This document shows positions 15,925 to 24,799 of a stretch of DNA of 64,000 nucleotides, one piece after another. The notes beneath the pieces are model-generated. The model saw only the letters and a list, made by a program, of their open reading frames with translations. It did not search any database and was not told the DNA's origin. A program made the position numbers and the translations under genes. The stretch is taken from the NCBI GenBank assembly GCA_902168205.1, contig CABHOK010000006.1:224627-288626 (forward strand), written 5' to 3'. Each line of letters starts with the position of its first letter. Positions within the stretch are counted from its first letter, which is position 1. This stretch comes from an uncultured Chitinophaga sp. (GTDB lineage: Bacteria; Bacteroidota; Bacteroidia; Cytophagales; Cyclobacteriaceae).

Positions 15925-18612
15925 ATGCGCAGGTTCCTGTTACTTCTTTCCTTTCCGCTCCTGTTGTCGTGCTATACGCAGGCACAGAGCATTACGCTGG
16001 TAGATCAGTATTTACTCAACGCAGAGTACGACAAAGCCCTGCAGCTGATTGATCTTGCTCTGCAGAAAACTTCCGACAGCCATACCGTGGCCTTGCTGCA
16101 AAATAAAAAGGCAGAAGCGCTGATTCGTCTCGGTAAACTGGACCAGGCTGAAAAAATACTTACGGGTATATACACTCCGTCTACACCGGGATTTCAACAG
16201 GCTATAACACAAACAACCTATGGTTTACTTTACATGAACCAGGGACGAAATGATGTTGCCGAAGATGCCTTGCAGAAAGCAACACACTTGTTTGATGAAA
16301 GTAACAAAGCGGAAACACTCGAAGCCGCGCAAGCTCTCGCCTATCTCGGAAACCTGTATTGTGCCACCGGTAAATATACCCAGGCTGAAGAGCAACTGAA
16401 CATGGCGCTGTCGCTGCGACAAAAGCAGTTGAAGGAAAATCACGAACTGATCGCAGCATCTTACAACGACCTCGGTCTTACGTTTACCGCCACCGATCCT
16501 GACAAAGCACTGGAGTATTATGAAAAGGCACTGGCCATCTATCAAAAAGTCCATGGCAAGCAACATCCTAAAATTGCCATCGCCAATACTAATATAGGGT
16601 TTGTATACCGCAAGCTCGAGCTATATGGTGACGCGGTGAACAACTTTGAATCTGCGCTTAAGATATGGGAACAGGTATATGCCACAGCCCATCCATCCAA
16701 AGCGTTTGTACTTTTTAACCTGGGAGAAACCTATCTGAAGATTGGTGATGCCAAAGCAGCAGAGGCATTCTACATGCGTGCGCTGAGTATGTACCAGGAG
16801 AGCTACGGAAAGAAACATCCGGAGATCGCACGGGTATTAAATGCTGTAGCAAGTATACATATACCGCGGAATGAATTTGAGAAGGCGCTGAACTACTATC
16901 AGCAGGCATTACAGGCGAATATAAATGATTACGAAGCGACTGATATCACCACACAACCGCGGCTGAAAAACTTCTACGATGGTAACGTGCTGCTATACTC
17001 ATTACTGGGTAAAGCGCAGGCACTGGAATCTCAGTACTATGGGCGGACACTGAAGTTCACCAACCTTTCGCTCGCGTTACAAACACTGCAGGTATGCGAT
17101 ACATTGATCGATAAGCTGCGCCAGCTAATCACCAATGAGAGCGACAAGATTCTGCTGGGGGTTATAGCCAATGAAGTATATACCGATGGCGTACGCATTG
17201 CGCATGAAGCCGGCAATGTTGCCCTGAAAAAGAAAACTTATTTTGAACTTGCTTTTTACTTCGCAGAGAAAAGTAAATCAGCTGTGTTGCTTGAAGCTAT
17301 ATCCGATGCCAATGCCAAATCGTTTGCCGGTATACCCACAGATTTGCTGGACGAAGAGAAAAACCTGAAGACCGCTATCGCCCTGTGCGCACAAAAGCTC
17401 GCACAAAAACCTGCGGCTGATGAAGAGAAGTATCTGCGGGAAACATCGTTCAGTCTGAATCGCAGCTATGAAGCATTCACCAAGCGGTTGGAGAATCAAT
17501 TTCAGGAATACTTCAACCTGAAGTTCAACACCAGTTCTCCATCCATTCAGCAATTGCAAAGTAAACTGGATGCACACACAGCATTGTTGAGTTATTTCAT
17601 AGACGAAAAGAACAACCGGCTATATATATTCCAGATCACCCAAAAGAAATATAGCATCATCGACCACACTTTACCGGCAGAGTTCGGCAAGTATATAACC
17701 GGCATGCGCAATGGTATATTCTTCAATGACCAAAAGGTATTTATTAAATCGGCAGCGAAACTATCGGCATTGCTCCTTCCCCAACACCTGCCGTCTGGAG
17801 TGCAGAATCTGCTGGTGTTACCAACCGGGCGACTAAGCATTATACCTTTTGAGGCCTTGTTTACAAACGCTGTCAATGAAACGGATAGCTATAATGCATT
17901 GCCTTACCTCATCAATCGCTATACCGTACGCTATGAATTTTCGGCAGGGCTTATACTTCAGAAAGGAGGCGCACAACGGACTGCCGATACGCCATCCATA
18001 CTGCTATGTGCCCCGGTAACATTCCCGGAGAAAGATGGACTTCCGGAATTACCGGGTACGGAATCGGAAGTAAATGAGATCGCCAGACTTTTCGCATCTC
18101 AAAATTATACCAACGGACTATATATTAAAGATCAGGCTGACGAGAAGCTGGTGAAATCCGGGAAGGTAAAGGACTATACCTATATACATCTGGCCACACA
18201 TGGCGTGGTAGATGAGAGTAATCCTGCACTATCAAGAATATTCTTACAATCTGATATAGGCTCTGAAGACGGAAACCTGTTTGCAGGCGAAATCTATAAC
18301 CTGGATCTGAACGCAAACCTGGTTACACTTTCTGCATGCCAGACGGGATTAGGCAAGATATCAAAAGGTGAAGGTGTCATTGGGTTATCGCGTGCGCTGG
18401 TATATGCCGGTGCGCAAAACATCATCGTCTCCTTCTGGAGTGTAGCCGATGAGTCAACATCCGAGCTGATGAAGAATTTTTACCGTAAGCTGCTCGAAGA
18501 ACAGAATACTACATTCTGTACCAGTCTGCGCAAAGCAAAGCTGGAGCTGGTGAAGAATGAAAAGTATGCAGCTCCCTATTACTGGGCTCCGTTTATCCTC
18601 ATCGGATTTTAA
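15925..18612 (+). CDS. Exported TPR protein with C-terminal CHAT protease domain
   Basis: An 895-residue protein. The N-terminus is a signal peptide with a possible lipobox (LLSC at residues 14-17). Residues ~25-340 carry at least seven TPRs (for example KYTQAEEQLNMALSLRQKQL). A helical linker leads to a CHAT caspase-like domain: LVLPTGRLSIIPFEAL, the catalytic-type His759 in THGVV and Cys805 in SACQTG, then GVIGLSRALVYAGA and SFWSV. Both catalytic residues are present. Kelch-free TPR-CHAT proteins occur widely in bacteria and some are effectors activated by partners (TPR-CHAT/Craspase), but those are cytoplasmic; this one is exported. Substrate unknown. Confidence 0.9.
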   Translation: MRRFLLLLSFPLLLSCYTQAQSITLVDQYLLNAEYDKALQLIDLALQKTSDSHTVALLQNKKAEALIRLGKLDQAEKILTGIYTPSTPGFQQAITQTTYGLLYMNQGRNDVAEDALQKATHLFDESNKAETLEAAQALAYLGNLYCATGKYTQAEEQLNMALSLRQKQLKENHELIAASYNDLGLTFTATDPDKALEYYEKALAIYQKVHGKQHPKIAIANTNIGFVYRKLELYGDAVNNFESALKIWEQVYATAHPSKAFVLFNLGETYLKIGDAKAAEAFYMRALSMYQESYGKKHPEIARVLNAVASIHIPRNEFEKALNYYQQALQANINDYEATDITTQPRLKNFYDGNVLLYSLLGKAQALESQYYGRTLKFTNLSLALQTLQVCDTLIDKLRQLITNESDKILLGVIANEVYTDGVRIAHEAGNVALKKKTYFELAFYFAEKSKSAVLLEAISDANAKSFAGIPTDLLDEEKNLKTAIALCAQKLAQKPAADEEKYLRETSFSLNRSYEAFTKRLENQFQEYFNLKFNTSSPSIQQLQSKLDAHTALLSYFIDEKNNRLYIFQITQKKYSIIDHTLPAEFGKYITGMRNGIFFNDQKVFIKSAAKLSALLLPQHLPSGVQNLLVLPTGRLSIIPFEALFTNAVNETDSYNALPYLINRYTVRYEFSAGLILQKGGAQRTADTPSILLCAPVTFPEKDGLPELPGTESEVNEIARLFASQNYTNGLYIKDQADEKLVKSGKVKDYTYIHLATHGVVDESNPALSRIFLQSDIGSEDGNLFAGEIYNLDLNANLVTLSACQTGLGKISKGEGVIGLSRALVYAGAQNIIVSFWSVADESTSELMKNFYRKLLEEQNTTFCTSLRKAKLELVKNEKYAAPYYWAPFILIGF

Positions 18613-18625
18613 AGACAATCATACG

Positions 18626-18653
18626 AACATCTATAGCGATGGGTATAGATGTT
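18626..18653. terminator. Hairpin between convergent genes
   Basis: A perfect 10-base stem, AACATCTATA against TATAGATGTT with an 8-base loop, lies between the ends of two convergent genes. It lacks a long T-run, so its strength as a terminator is uncertain. Confidence 0.5.
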
Positions 18654-18664
18654 TACGAAAAGAA

Positions 18665-19033
18665 TTATAGCAAAGGCTTGATGCGCATATTCCGGATCAA
18701 CCCTTCTTCGATCTGAAAAATATGCTGAACATTCTTGATTGAAACTATATTTCCTTTCAGATCGCGGATAATCTGGTTGGCTTCCACAACAAAGCGCCCT
18801 TCGTCATCTTCTTCAAAATATATCGGCTTTACATGTGGATCCATATAGCTCCACTGGCGTGACCAGTAATCCCGAATACCAGTATGCCCCTGCACGAGGC
18901 CGCCCTCGAGTGCATTGGCCCAGTCTGCGTGCGGATGGATAACCTCTAACGCTGCATCTATGTCGCGGGCATTAAATGAATTGTAGACATATTGCAAAAG
19001 TTCACGAAAATCGATGTTTTGCGAAATGGTCAT
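18665..19033 (-). CDS. SnoaL/NTF2-like protein
   Basis: A small cytoplasmic alpha+beta-barrel protein of 122 residues. The opening helix pattern YVYNSFNARDIDAALEVIHP, followed by HADWAN and the GHTGIRDYW segment, is typical of nuclear transport factor 2/SnoaL domains, where a cone-shaped pocket holds small molecules. There is no adjacent enzyme to suggest a ligand. It is read towards the CHAT gene and upstream of it lies only the end of the permease gene. Confidence 0.8.
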   Translation of the reverse strand: MTISQNIDFRELLQYVYNSFNARDIDAALEVIHPHADWANALEGGLVQGHTGIRDYWSRQWSYMDPHVKPIYFEEDDEGRFVVEANQIIRDLKGNIVSIKNVQHIFQIEEGLIRNMRIKPLL

Positions 19034-19165
19034 ACGACAGGGTTAATTTGTTACCCTGAATTTCTATACGGCACACCAGTACGCCAACAAAATTGCCGTA
19101 AGCTGTCTTGATAGCCATATTAAGCCCCGAATACACCGATAGACGATACCCCTACCGTTGTAAAT

Positions 19166-21568
19166 CTACTCATATCGCAGCGACTTGGCAGGATTTACCC
19201 GTGCAGCCCGCAGGGTATGAATGCTTACCGTAAAGAGCGCTATAGCAATTACCACCAGGCTCGGCAGTGCAAAGATGAGCCAGTCCAATTGAATGCGATA
19301 CGCAAAGTCCTGCAGCCACGTATCCATTACCCACCACGCCAACGGTGTGGCTATGACAATGGCAATGCCCAGCAGTAAAATATAGTCTTTGCTGATCAGC
19401 GTTAGTATGCTGGGCACCGATGCGCCCAATACCTTGCGTACGCCAATCTCTTTGGTGCGTTGTATAGCCGTGAGCGATGATAGTCCGAATAAACCGAGAC
19501 ACGCTATAAATATGGCCAGCGCTGAAAATATACCGAACACTTTACCAAACTGCTGGTCAGCTTCATATTGCTGGTTATAGTGATCATTGAGGAAGAAGTA
19601 TATAAATGGATTGCCCGGGAAAAGCTGCTTCCAATCGTCTTCAAAATTAGCCAGCGATGATTTTACATTCGCAGTATTGAACTTGATTGAATAAAATCCA
19701 CCGGGAGCTTTGCCATAGCGCAGCACCATCGGATCGTATGCTTTCTTCAATGATTCCTGGTGATAGTCTTTTACTACACCTACGATCTTGAACGTATCGC
19801 CCCAGAAGAATATCTGATCGTTCAATGCGTCTTCCGGTTTTTGAAATCCTAAACTACGCGAAGCGGATTCATTCAGAAGTACAGAATGCTCTTCATCGGC
19901 TACATCGGCTGAGAAAGTACGTCCGGCTGCTACATCTACACCATAGAACTTGGTATAGTCGTGATCGAACAGAATGATGCGGTATTGCTTTGCTTCATCT
20001 TCCCGCTGACTTAATCTCCGTATACCACCTGCATTCCATCCGGGTTGTCGGCCGGGTACTTCAGTAGATGCAGTCATTCCGCTTACTTCCGAGTATTGCA
20101 CGATCTTATTCTTGAACACCTGGAATTTCTGTTCGTATGTGGAGTCGACAACATTCGGGGAGTGTATCACCAGCGTTTGCTGAATGTCTACACCGAGTGC
20201 CTGGTCGCGCATGTGACTGATCTGGCGGTATACTGTAAATGTACCCACGATCAAGGTAATGGAAGCTATGAACTGCGTTACCACCATGCCCTTTCTGAAA
20301 AATATACCTTTGTTCGTATTCTTGAAGCGGCCTTTCAGTACTTCCACTGGTCTGTAAGCAGATAGTACAAATGCCGGATATAGTCCAGACAACAATGCTC
20401 CGCCTGCAATAAGAAGTCCTATCCATAGCCAGAACATTCTTTGCTTGAACAATATATAGCCCAGCTCACGTCCTGTCATTTCGCTGAATGCCGGTGTTAA
20501 TAGTACAACCAGCGCTATAGCAATGATAACGGCCACTGCGTTTAGTAAAACAGCTTCCAGCAGGAACTGCTGCACCAACTGTGAGCGGAAGCCTCCCATT
20601 ACTTTACGCACGCCTACCTCGCGAGCACGCTCAATGGATTTCGCGGTAGACAGATTTATATAATTGATCCACGCTATAAATAAAATCAGCACGGCCACGA
20701 TAGCGAGGAAGTAAGAAGCCTGTCGGTTTCCGTTTCGCTTGAACTCGCCTATATAATCAGAATCGAGATGTATATCCGTTACCGGCTGTAAATGAAACTC
20801 CATACCGGCATTATAACGCTTCAGTTCTTCGCCTGCACGCTTCTGCACATAAGCTGGTAATTTTGCTTCAAAGTCTTTCGCATTGGTGTGCTCATCCAGC
20901 AATATATAGGTTAGAAAACCATCCCATTGCCAGGATGTGATCGGGTCGTTCCATAATTTATGGAGTGAAGCAAATGACATCAGCACATCAATCTTCATGT
21001 GCGAGTTAGCGGGCAGATCTTCGAATACACCGGTTACTTCGTAATCAGTTTTGCCATTGTTCTTTAGAAATTTACCAATGGGATTCTCGTTGCCAAAATA
21101 TTTCTTCGCCATGGTTTGAGACACCACTACTTTGAAAGGCTCCTTCAGCACTGCCGAATCTATACCTTCAATAAGCCTGATGGAAAATACCTTGAAGAAA
21201 TCTTCCGATGCGAAGTATGAATTTTCTTCCTTGAAGAATACATCACCATACGAGAACACGACATTGCGCTGGGTAAGACGGGTATAGTATTCCACTTCCG
21301 GAAAATCGGCTTTCAAGTCAGGCCCTATACCGGCACAACCCGAAGCCCATTGTGTTGAGAGCTCACCCCGATCGTACCGATCAAGCTGCACGCGAAAGAT
21401 CCTGTTATTGTTGGCGAGGAAGTTATCATAACTGAACTCGTGCATAACATACTGAGTAATGAGCATACATGCCATCATACCGATGGCCAGCCCCAGTATA
21501 TTAATGGTGGTGAACGCCTTATTCCGGGAAATATAGCGCCACACGGAAGTCATGTAATTCTTGATCAT
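19166..21568 (-). CDS. FtsX/MacB-like ABC transporter permease
   Basis: An 800-residue permease with two MacB_PCD-FtsX modules. The first membrane helix is at ~20-42 (TINILGLAIGMMACMLI), a long periplasmic domain follows, three to four helices at ~285-450, a second periplasmic domain, and the last three helices after ~680 with the conserved RTKEIGVRKVLGAS. Such stand-alone permeases are multiplied in Cytophagales, use a separate ATPase (not found nearby), and act in mechanotransmission of lipoprotein or peptide export. The matching earlier signature is RAREVGVRKVMGG. Substrate unknown. Confidence 0.92.
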   Translation of the reverse strand: MIKNYMTSVWRYISRNKAFTTINILGLAIGMMACMLITQYVMHEFSYDNFLANNNRIFRVQLDRYDRGELSTQWASGCAGIGPDLKADFPEVEYYTRLTQRNVVFSYGDVFFKEENSYFASEDFFKVFSIRLIEGIDSAVLKEPFKVVVSQTMAKKYFGNENPIGKFLKNNGKTDYEVTGVFEDLPANSHMKIDVLMSFASLHKLWNDPITSWQWDGFLTYILLDEHTNAKDFEAKLPAYVQKRAGEELKRYNAGMEFHLQPVTDIHLDSDYIGEFKRNGNRQASYFLAIVAVLILFIAWINYINLSTAKSIERAREVGVRKVMGGFRSQLVQQFLLEAVLLNAVAVIIAIALVVLLTPAFSEMTGRELGYILFKQRMFWLWIGLLIAGGALLSGLYPAFVLSAYRPVEVLKGRFKNTNKGIFFRKGMVVTQFIASITLIVGTFTVYRQISHMRDQALGVDIQQTLVIHSPNVVDSTYEQKFQVFKNKIVQYSEVSGMTASTEVPGRQPGWNAGGIRRLSQREDEAKQYRIILFDHDYTKFYGVDVAAGRTFSADVADEEHSVLLNESASRSLGFQKPEDALNDQIFFWGDTFKIVGVVKDYHQESLKKAYDPMVLRYGKAPGGFYSIKFNTANVKSSLANFEDDWKQLFPGNPFIYFFLNDHYNQQYEADQQFGKVFGIFSALAIFIACLGLFGLSSLTAIQRTKEIGVRKVLGASVPSILTLISKDYILLLGIAIVIATPLAWWVMDTWLQDFAYRIQLDWLIFALPSLVVIAIALFTVSIHTLRAARVNPAKSLRYE

Positions 21569-21845
21569 GGGAGGAAGTATTTAAAACGATACTGTGCTAA
21601 ATCGAAATGGTTACAAGCCTTATTATTATTATTATGGCAGCAGCAGCTTCACTTCCTATCGCGCACCTTCAATATTGTTACAACAAACTGCCAACACGGC
21701 TTACGAGTGCTATACTTATACGATCGAAATGCCAAAGTATGAAAACAAGGTTTCCATCAACGGAGTGCACATATATAAATGATGAACGGGCTATATTCGT
21801 ACAAAGTATGTTCGTTAGCGAACATTTTTGTAGCGTAGCGGAATG

Positions 21846-23288
21846 CTACTTCGAGCGGCTGCTCTCTAATTTCCGGTTGATGATCCGGATGATCTCATCC
21901 AACTCCTGTGCTGCTTCCTGCAGGCGTTCGAGTATCTCTTCGCGATCGTCACTCAGTTCTTTGATGCGGGCAAGTTCTACCAGGCCGAGGATGCGGGCTA
22001 ACGGTCCGCGTACTTCATGCGCGGTAAAGAATGCATATTCAACAAGCTTCTGGTTTTGCAGTGCAATCTCTTCAGTACGTTCTTTAACTTTCATCTCCAG
22101 GTTCTCATTCATCTTGTTGATCTCGATGTTCAGCTTCATGAGCGCCTCTTTAGCAAGATGATTCGTCTTATTGAGTCCATAGAATTTGAATCCAAGAAGA
22201 ACCGATAGCACCAGGATCAGCGATACACCTCCTATTGCTATATATTGTCGCTTGACGATCTTTCGCTGGAAGCCCAGCTCCTGTTCTTTCTGCTGATAGT
22301 CGTACAGCATTTGAATGGTAGCAATCTGCTCACGTCTTTCATTCTCGAATATAACACGTTCCAGTGCAGACACTTGTCTGGTAAAGTATAGCGCAGAATC
22401 AAGCTGTCCCATACGTTCAAAGTAAACACTCAGGAATTTGAGTCCTTCCATCTCCTGGCTCCTGCTGCTTTTCTGGCGCGCCAGTGCTATAGCAGTGTGC
22501 AGGTAATAATAGGCAGAATCAAATTGTTCTGAGTTCAAGAATAGTTGACCAAGTTTGTTGTTGGCCGCAACAACCTGCATGTGATCGTTGGAGAGTCGCG
22601 CATAGCGGATTGCATCTTTATAGTATAACGATGCTTTGCTATACTCCTCCTGGTCGGCATATATATCGGCTATGGATGAATATGCATTGCCGGTGGCCCA
22701 GGTGTTCTTTAATATTTTTAAACGATCGAGCGCTTCGTTGCAATAGTCAAGCGCCTTGGTAAAATCGCGGGTATTGCGATAATACTCAGCAAGGGATAAC
22801 AGCGAGTTTACAACGCCCAAGCTATCGCCTATAGAACGTTTCAGCTTAAGAGACTCCAATGAAAAATCCCGCGCTTTATCAAACTGGTTTTGCCGGGTGA
22901 AAATCATGGAGAGATTATTCAGCACCTTGGCTTTGCCCGACATGTCGTTAAGTTCTTCGTATAGCTTGAGTGCCTGATAACAATATTCAACGGCTACGGA
23001 GTATTCATTCCGCACATAGTGAAGTATACCCTGGATCTTTAATGATTCCGCTAAACCTTTTTTATAAGAAGAAGCTTGTGCAGCGGAAGAAGCTTCACTG
23101 ACAAATCGTTCGGCATCGCTAGCCGATATAAGCGAATACTGGAAGGCAAGTTCATTCAGCAGGTCAACACGTTGCTCGTTTTCTACCTTCGGCAGAACTT
23201 TTAAAAGCGAGTCAATCCTGTGTTGTTGGCCTGCTACAAGCGAACTCGCAATTAAACTGACAAAAAGAAACGAAATCAGATTCTTCAT
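21846..23288 (-). CDS. TPR sensor with kinase dimerisation domain but no ATPase domain
   Basis: A 480-residue exported/membrane protein. The ATG at 23288 opens a signal peptide (MKNLISFLFVSLIASSLVAG); an earlier frame start would spoil it. Residues ~20-320 hold about seven TPRs (for example DKARDFSLESLKL). One membrane helix (YIAIGGVSLILVLSVLLGF) precedes a coiled coil (IEINKMNENLEMKVKERTEEI) and an H-box-like segment, FFTAHEVRGPLARILGLVEL. The protein then ends after a second helix; the HATPase_c domain is absent, and nothing downstream supplies it. The same layout with a kinase domain is common in Bacteroidota. It could serve as a phosphotransfer or dimerising partner, or be degenerate. Confidence 0.82.
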   Translation of the reverse strand: MKNLISFLFVSLIASSLVAGQQHRIDSLLKVLPKVENEQRVDLLNELAFQYSLISASDAERFVSEASSAAQASSYKKGLAESLKIQGILHYVRNEYSVAVEYCYQALKLYEELNDMSGKAKVLNNLSMIFTRQNQFDKARDFSLESLKLKRSIGDSLGVVNSLLSLAEYYRNTRDFTKALDYCNEALDRLKILKNTWATGNAYSSIADIYADQEEYSKASLYYKDAIRYARLSNDHMQVVAANNKLGQLFLNSEQFDSAYYYLHTAIALARQKSSRSQEMEGLKFLSVYFERMGQLDSALYFTRQVSALERVIFENERREQIATIQMLYDYQQKEQELGFQRKIVKRQYIAIGGVSLILVLSVLLGFKFYGLNKTNHLAKEALMKLNIEINKMNENLEMKVKERTEEIALQNQKLVEYAFFTAHEVRGPLARILGLVELARIKELSDDREEILERLQEAAQELDEIIRIINRKLESSRSK

Positions 23289-23324
23289 TAGGGCACATAC
23301 CAACAAACAGGCCGCTAATATAAG

Positions 23325-24281
23325 TTAAAATAATTCTTTTGCTATTCTATAAATAGGATCTGACTTACCCATGGAATAAAAATGCAATGTTGGAACACCT
23401 TTCCTTACAAGTTCTTTCGATTGCTGAATACACCACTGGATACCAACCTCTTTTATAGCTTCGTTATCTTTACACTTCTCAGCTTCATCGGCAAGTTCTT
23501 CGGGTATGTCGATGTGAAATGTTTTGGGAAGCACGGTTAACTGTGCTTTACCGGTAAGCGGTTTTATACCCGGAATGATCGGCACATTGATACCGGCTTC
23601 GCGACACTTATCTACAAAGTCAAAATATTTCTGATTGTCGAAGAACATTTGCGTAACGATATACTGCGCTCCCATATCTACTTTTAACTTGAGATACTTG
23701 AGATCAGCTTTCAGGTTCGGAGCATTAAAATGTTTTTCAGGATAGCCCGCTACACCAATACAAAAATTAGTAGGCGCTGCCGTAGTGAGTTCTTCATCGA
23801 GATATACCCCCATGTTCATGTTTACCACTTGTGCGAGCAGATCGGATGCATAACGATGTCCATCCGGTTCGGGCACAAAACGTGATTCACTTTTAATAGC
23901 ATCGCCTTGCAGTAATAGTACATTGTCCACACCGAGGAAGTGAAGATCGATCAACGCGTTTTCAGTTTCTTCTTTACTGAATCCACCGCAGATAATATGC
24001 GGCACCGTATCAACTTTATAGTGGTTCTGTATAGCCGCACATATACCTACCGTTCCCGGACGTTTGCGTGTGGTTATCTTCTCCAGCAAGCCTCCTGCTT
24101 TCTTTCTATATACATACTCTTCACGATGATACGTAACATCAATAAACGGAGGCTTAAACTCCATCAACGGATCAATGTTATTAAACAAGTTCTTAATATT
24201 CTCTCCTTTCAACGGAGGCAGAATCTCAATCGTAAATAAAGTTTTACCGTTAGCGCTTTTCAGGTGGTCGACTACTTTCAT
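23325..24281 (-). CDS. metF: 5,10-methylenetetrahydrofolate reductase
   Basis: MetF reduces methylene-THF to methyl-THF, the methyl donor for MetH. The 318-residue protein has the FAD TIM-barrel signatures: FTIEILPP at the start (catalytic Glu of the family), PFIDVTYH, a GVDNVLLLQGD stretch, GVAGYPEKH (folate/FAD site) and QMFFDN. It is the last gene of the methionine unit after metH, so enzyme and methyl-acceptor genes are together. The usual direct metH-metF junction is interrupted by a four-helix-bundle gene. Confidence 0.95.
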   Translation of the reverse strand: MKVVDHLKSANGKTLFTIEILPPLKGENIKNLFNNIDPLMEFKPPFIDVTYHREEYVYRKKAGGLLEKITTRKRPGTVGICAAIQNHYKVDTVPHIICGGFSKEETENALIDLHFLGVDNVLLLQGDAIKSESRFVPEPDGHRYASDLLAQVVNMNMGVYLDEELTTAAPTNFCIGVAGYPEKHFNAPNLKADLKYLKLKVDMGAQYIVTQMFFDNQKYFDFVDKCREAGINVPIIPGIKPLTGKAQLTVLPKTFHIDIPEELADEAEKCKDNEAIKEVGIQWCIQQSKELVRKGVPTLHFYSMGKSDPIYRIAKELF

Positions 24282-24282
24282 T

Positions 24283-24308
24283 GTGTTTATGTGTGTACGT
24301 GTTTTGGT
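24283..24308. repeat. Left arm of inverted word repeat bordering the four-helix gene
   Basis: The sequence starts GTGTTTATGTGTGTACGTG and continues with TTTTGGT, one base after the metF start codon. It is an imperfect inverted copy of the block at 24760-24799, which reads GTGTTTACGTGTTTAGGTG on the other strand. Confidence 0.55.
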
Positions 24309-24331
24309 CTGTACGTTGTCGTACTCGTTAG

Positions 24332-24703
24332 TTATTTTGTGCGATTAGCCAGGTAGCGTATAAGTGCTAGGCTAAGTGCTTTTACTTTATCAGCTCTGTC
24401 TTGTATCTCTTTTGCTTTTGTTTCTTCCAGGTAATTCAGATCTATTAATACATATACTATACTTTTTACTTCGGATGCAGAATTGTGCGCTGTGTCCAGG
24501 TAACGTATAAACTCCTTTGTGCTATACTTACCAAATCCCTCTGCTATATTATTCATGATCGAGAGCGCTGCTCTTTTTATTTGACTCTTCGTATCAAAGT
24601 CTCTTGACAATTTCCCTTCCTCACAAATAATATAAATCTCCTTCACCAATTCTCTCGCCTCCTTCCAACAATTCAAATCCTCAAACCTTTCAACTTTACC
24701 CAT
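24332..24703 (-). CDS. Four-helix-bundle protein (23S rRNA IVP / Avd-like family)
   Basis: A 123-residue basic helical protein of the TIGR02436/S23 family. Family features are FEDLNCWKEARELVKEIY at the start, SIMNNIAEGFGKYS in the middle (hallmark N-I-A-E-G-F/Y) and EFIRYLDTAHNSASE. Such genes were first found in intervening sequences of 23S rRNA and also occur free; relatives (Avd) help reverse transcriptases in diversity-generating retroelements. Here it stands between metH and metF with repeat arms on both sides, unrelated to methionine. Its own role is unknown; RNA or nucleic-acid binding is expected. Confidence 0.9.
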   Translation of the reverse strand: MGKVERFEDLNCWKEARELVKEIYIICEEGKLSRDFDTKSQIKRAALSIMNNIAEGFGKYSTKEFIRYLDTAHNSASEVKSIVYVLIDLNYLEETKAKEIQDRADKVKALSLALIRYLANRTK

Positions 24704-24759
24704 AACATTTATATTTATTAATTATACATAGTAACACAACATTGCTATACCCTTTACCC

Positions 24760-24799
24760 CACGTAAACACCTACACACCTAAACACGTAAACACAACTA
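24760..24799. repeat. Right arm of inverted word repeat, overlapping the metH stop codon
   Basis: Two copies of CACGTAAACAC separated by CTACACACCTAAA, ending ACAACTA. The last three bases form the stop codon of the metH C-part. Reverse-complemented, it matches the words of the left arm at 24283-24308. Confidence 0.55.

Noticed and set aside
21808..21825. Hairpin ATGTTCG-TTAG-CGAACAT as a terminator of the sensor gene
   Set aside because: No T-run follows on the minus strand and it is only 7 base pairs; kept only as a note.
21607..22161. Open plus-strand frame of ~184 codons across the permease-sensor gap
   Set aside because: Most of it lies antisense to the TPR sensor gene, the protein is serine-rich without any family pattern, and the first part is a low-complexity TTA/GCA stretch.
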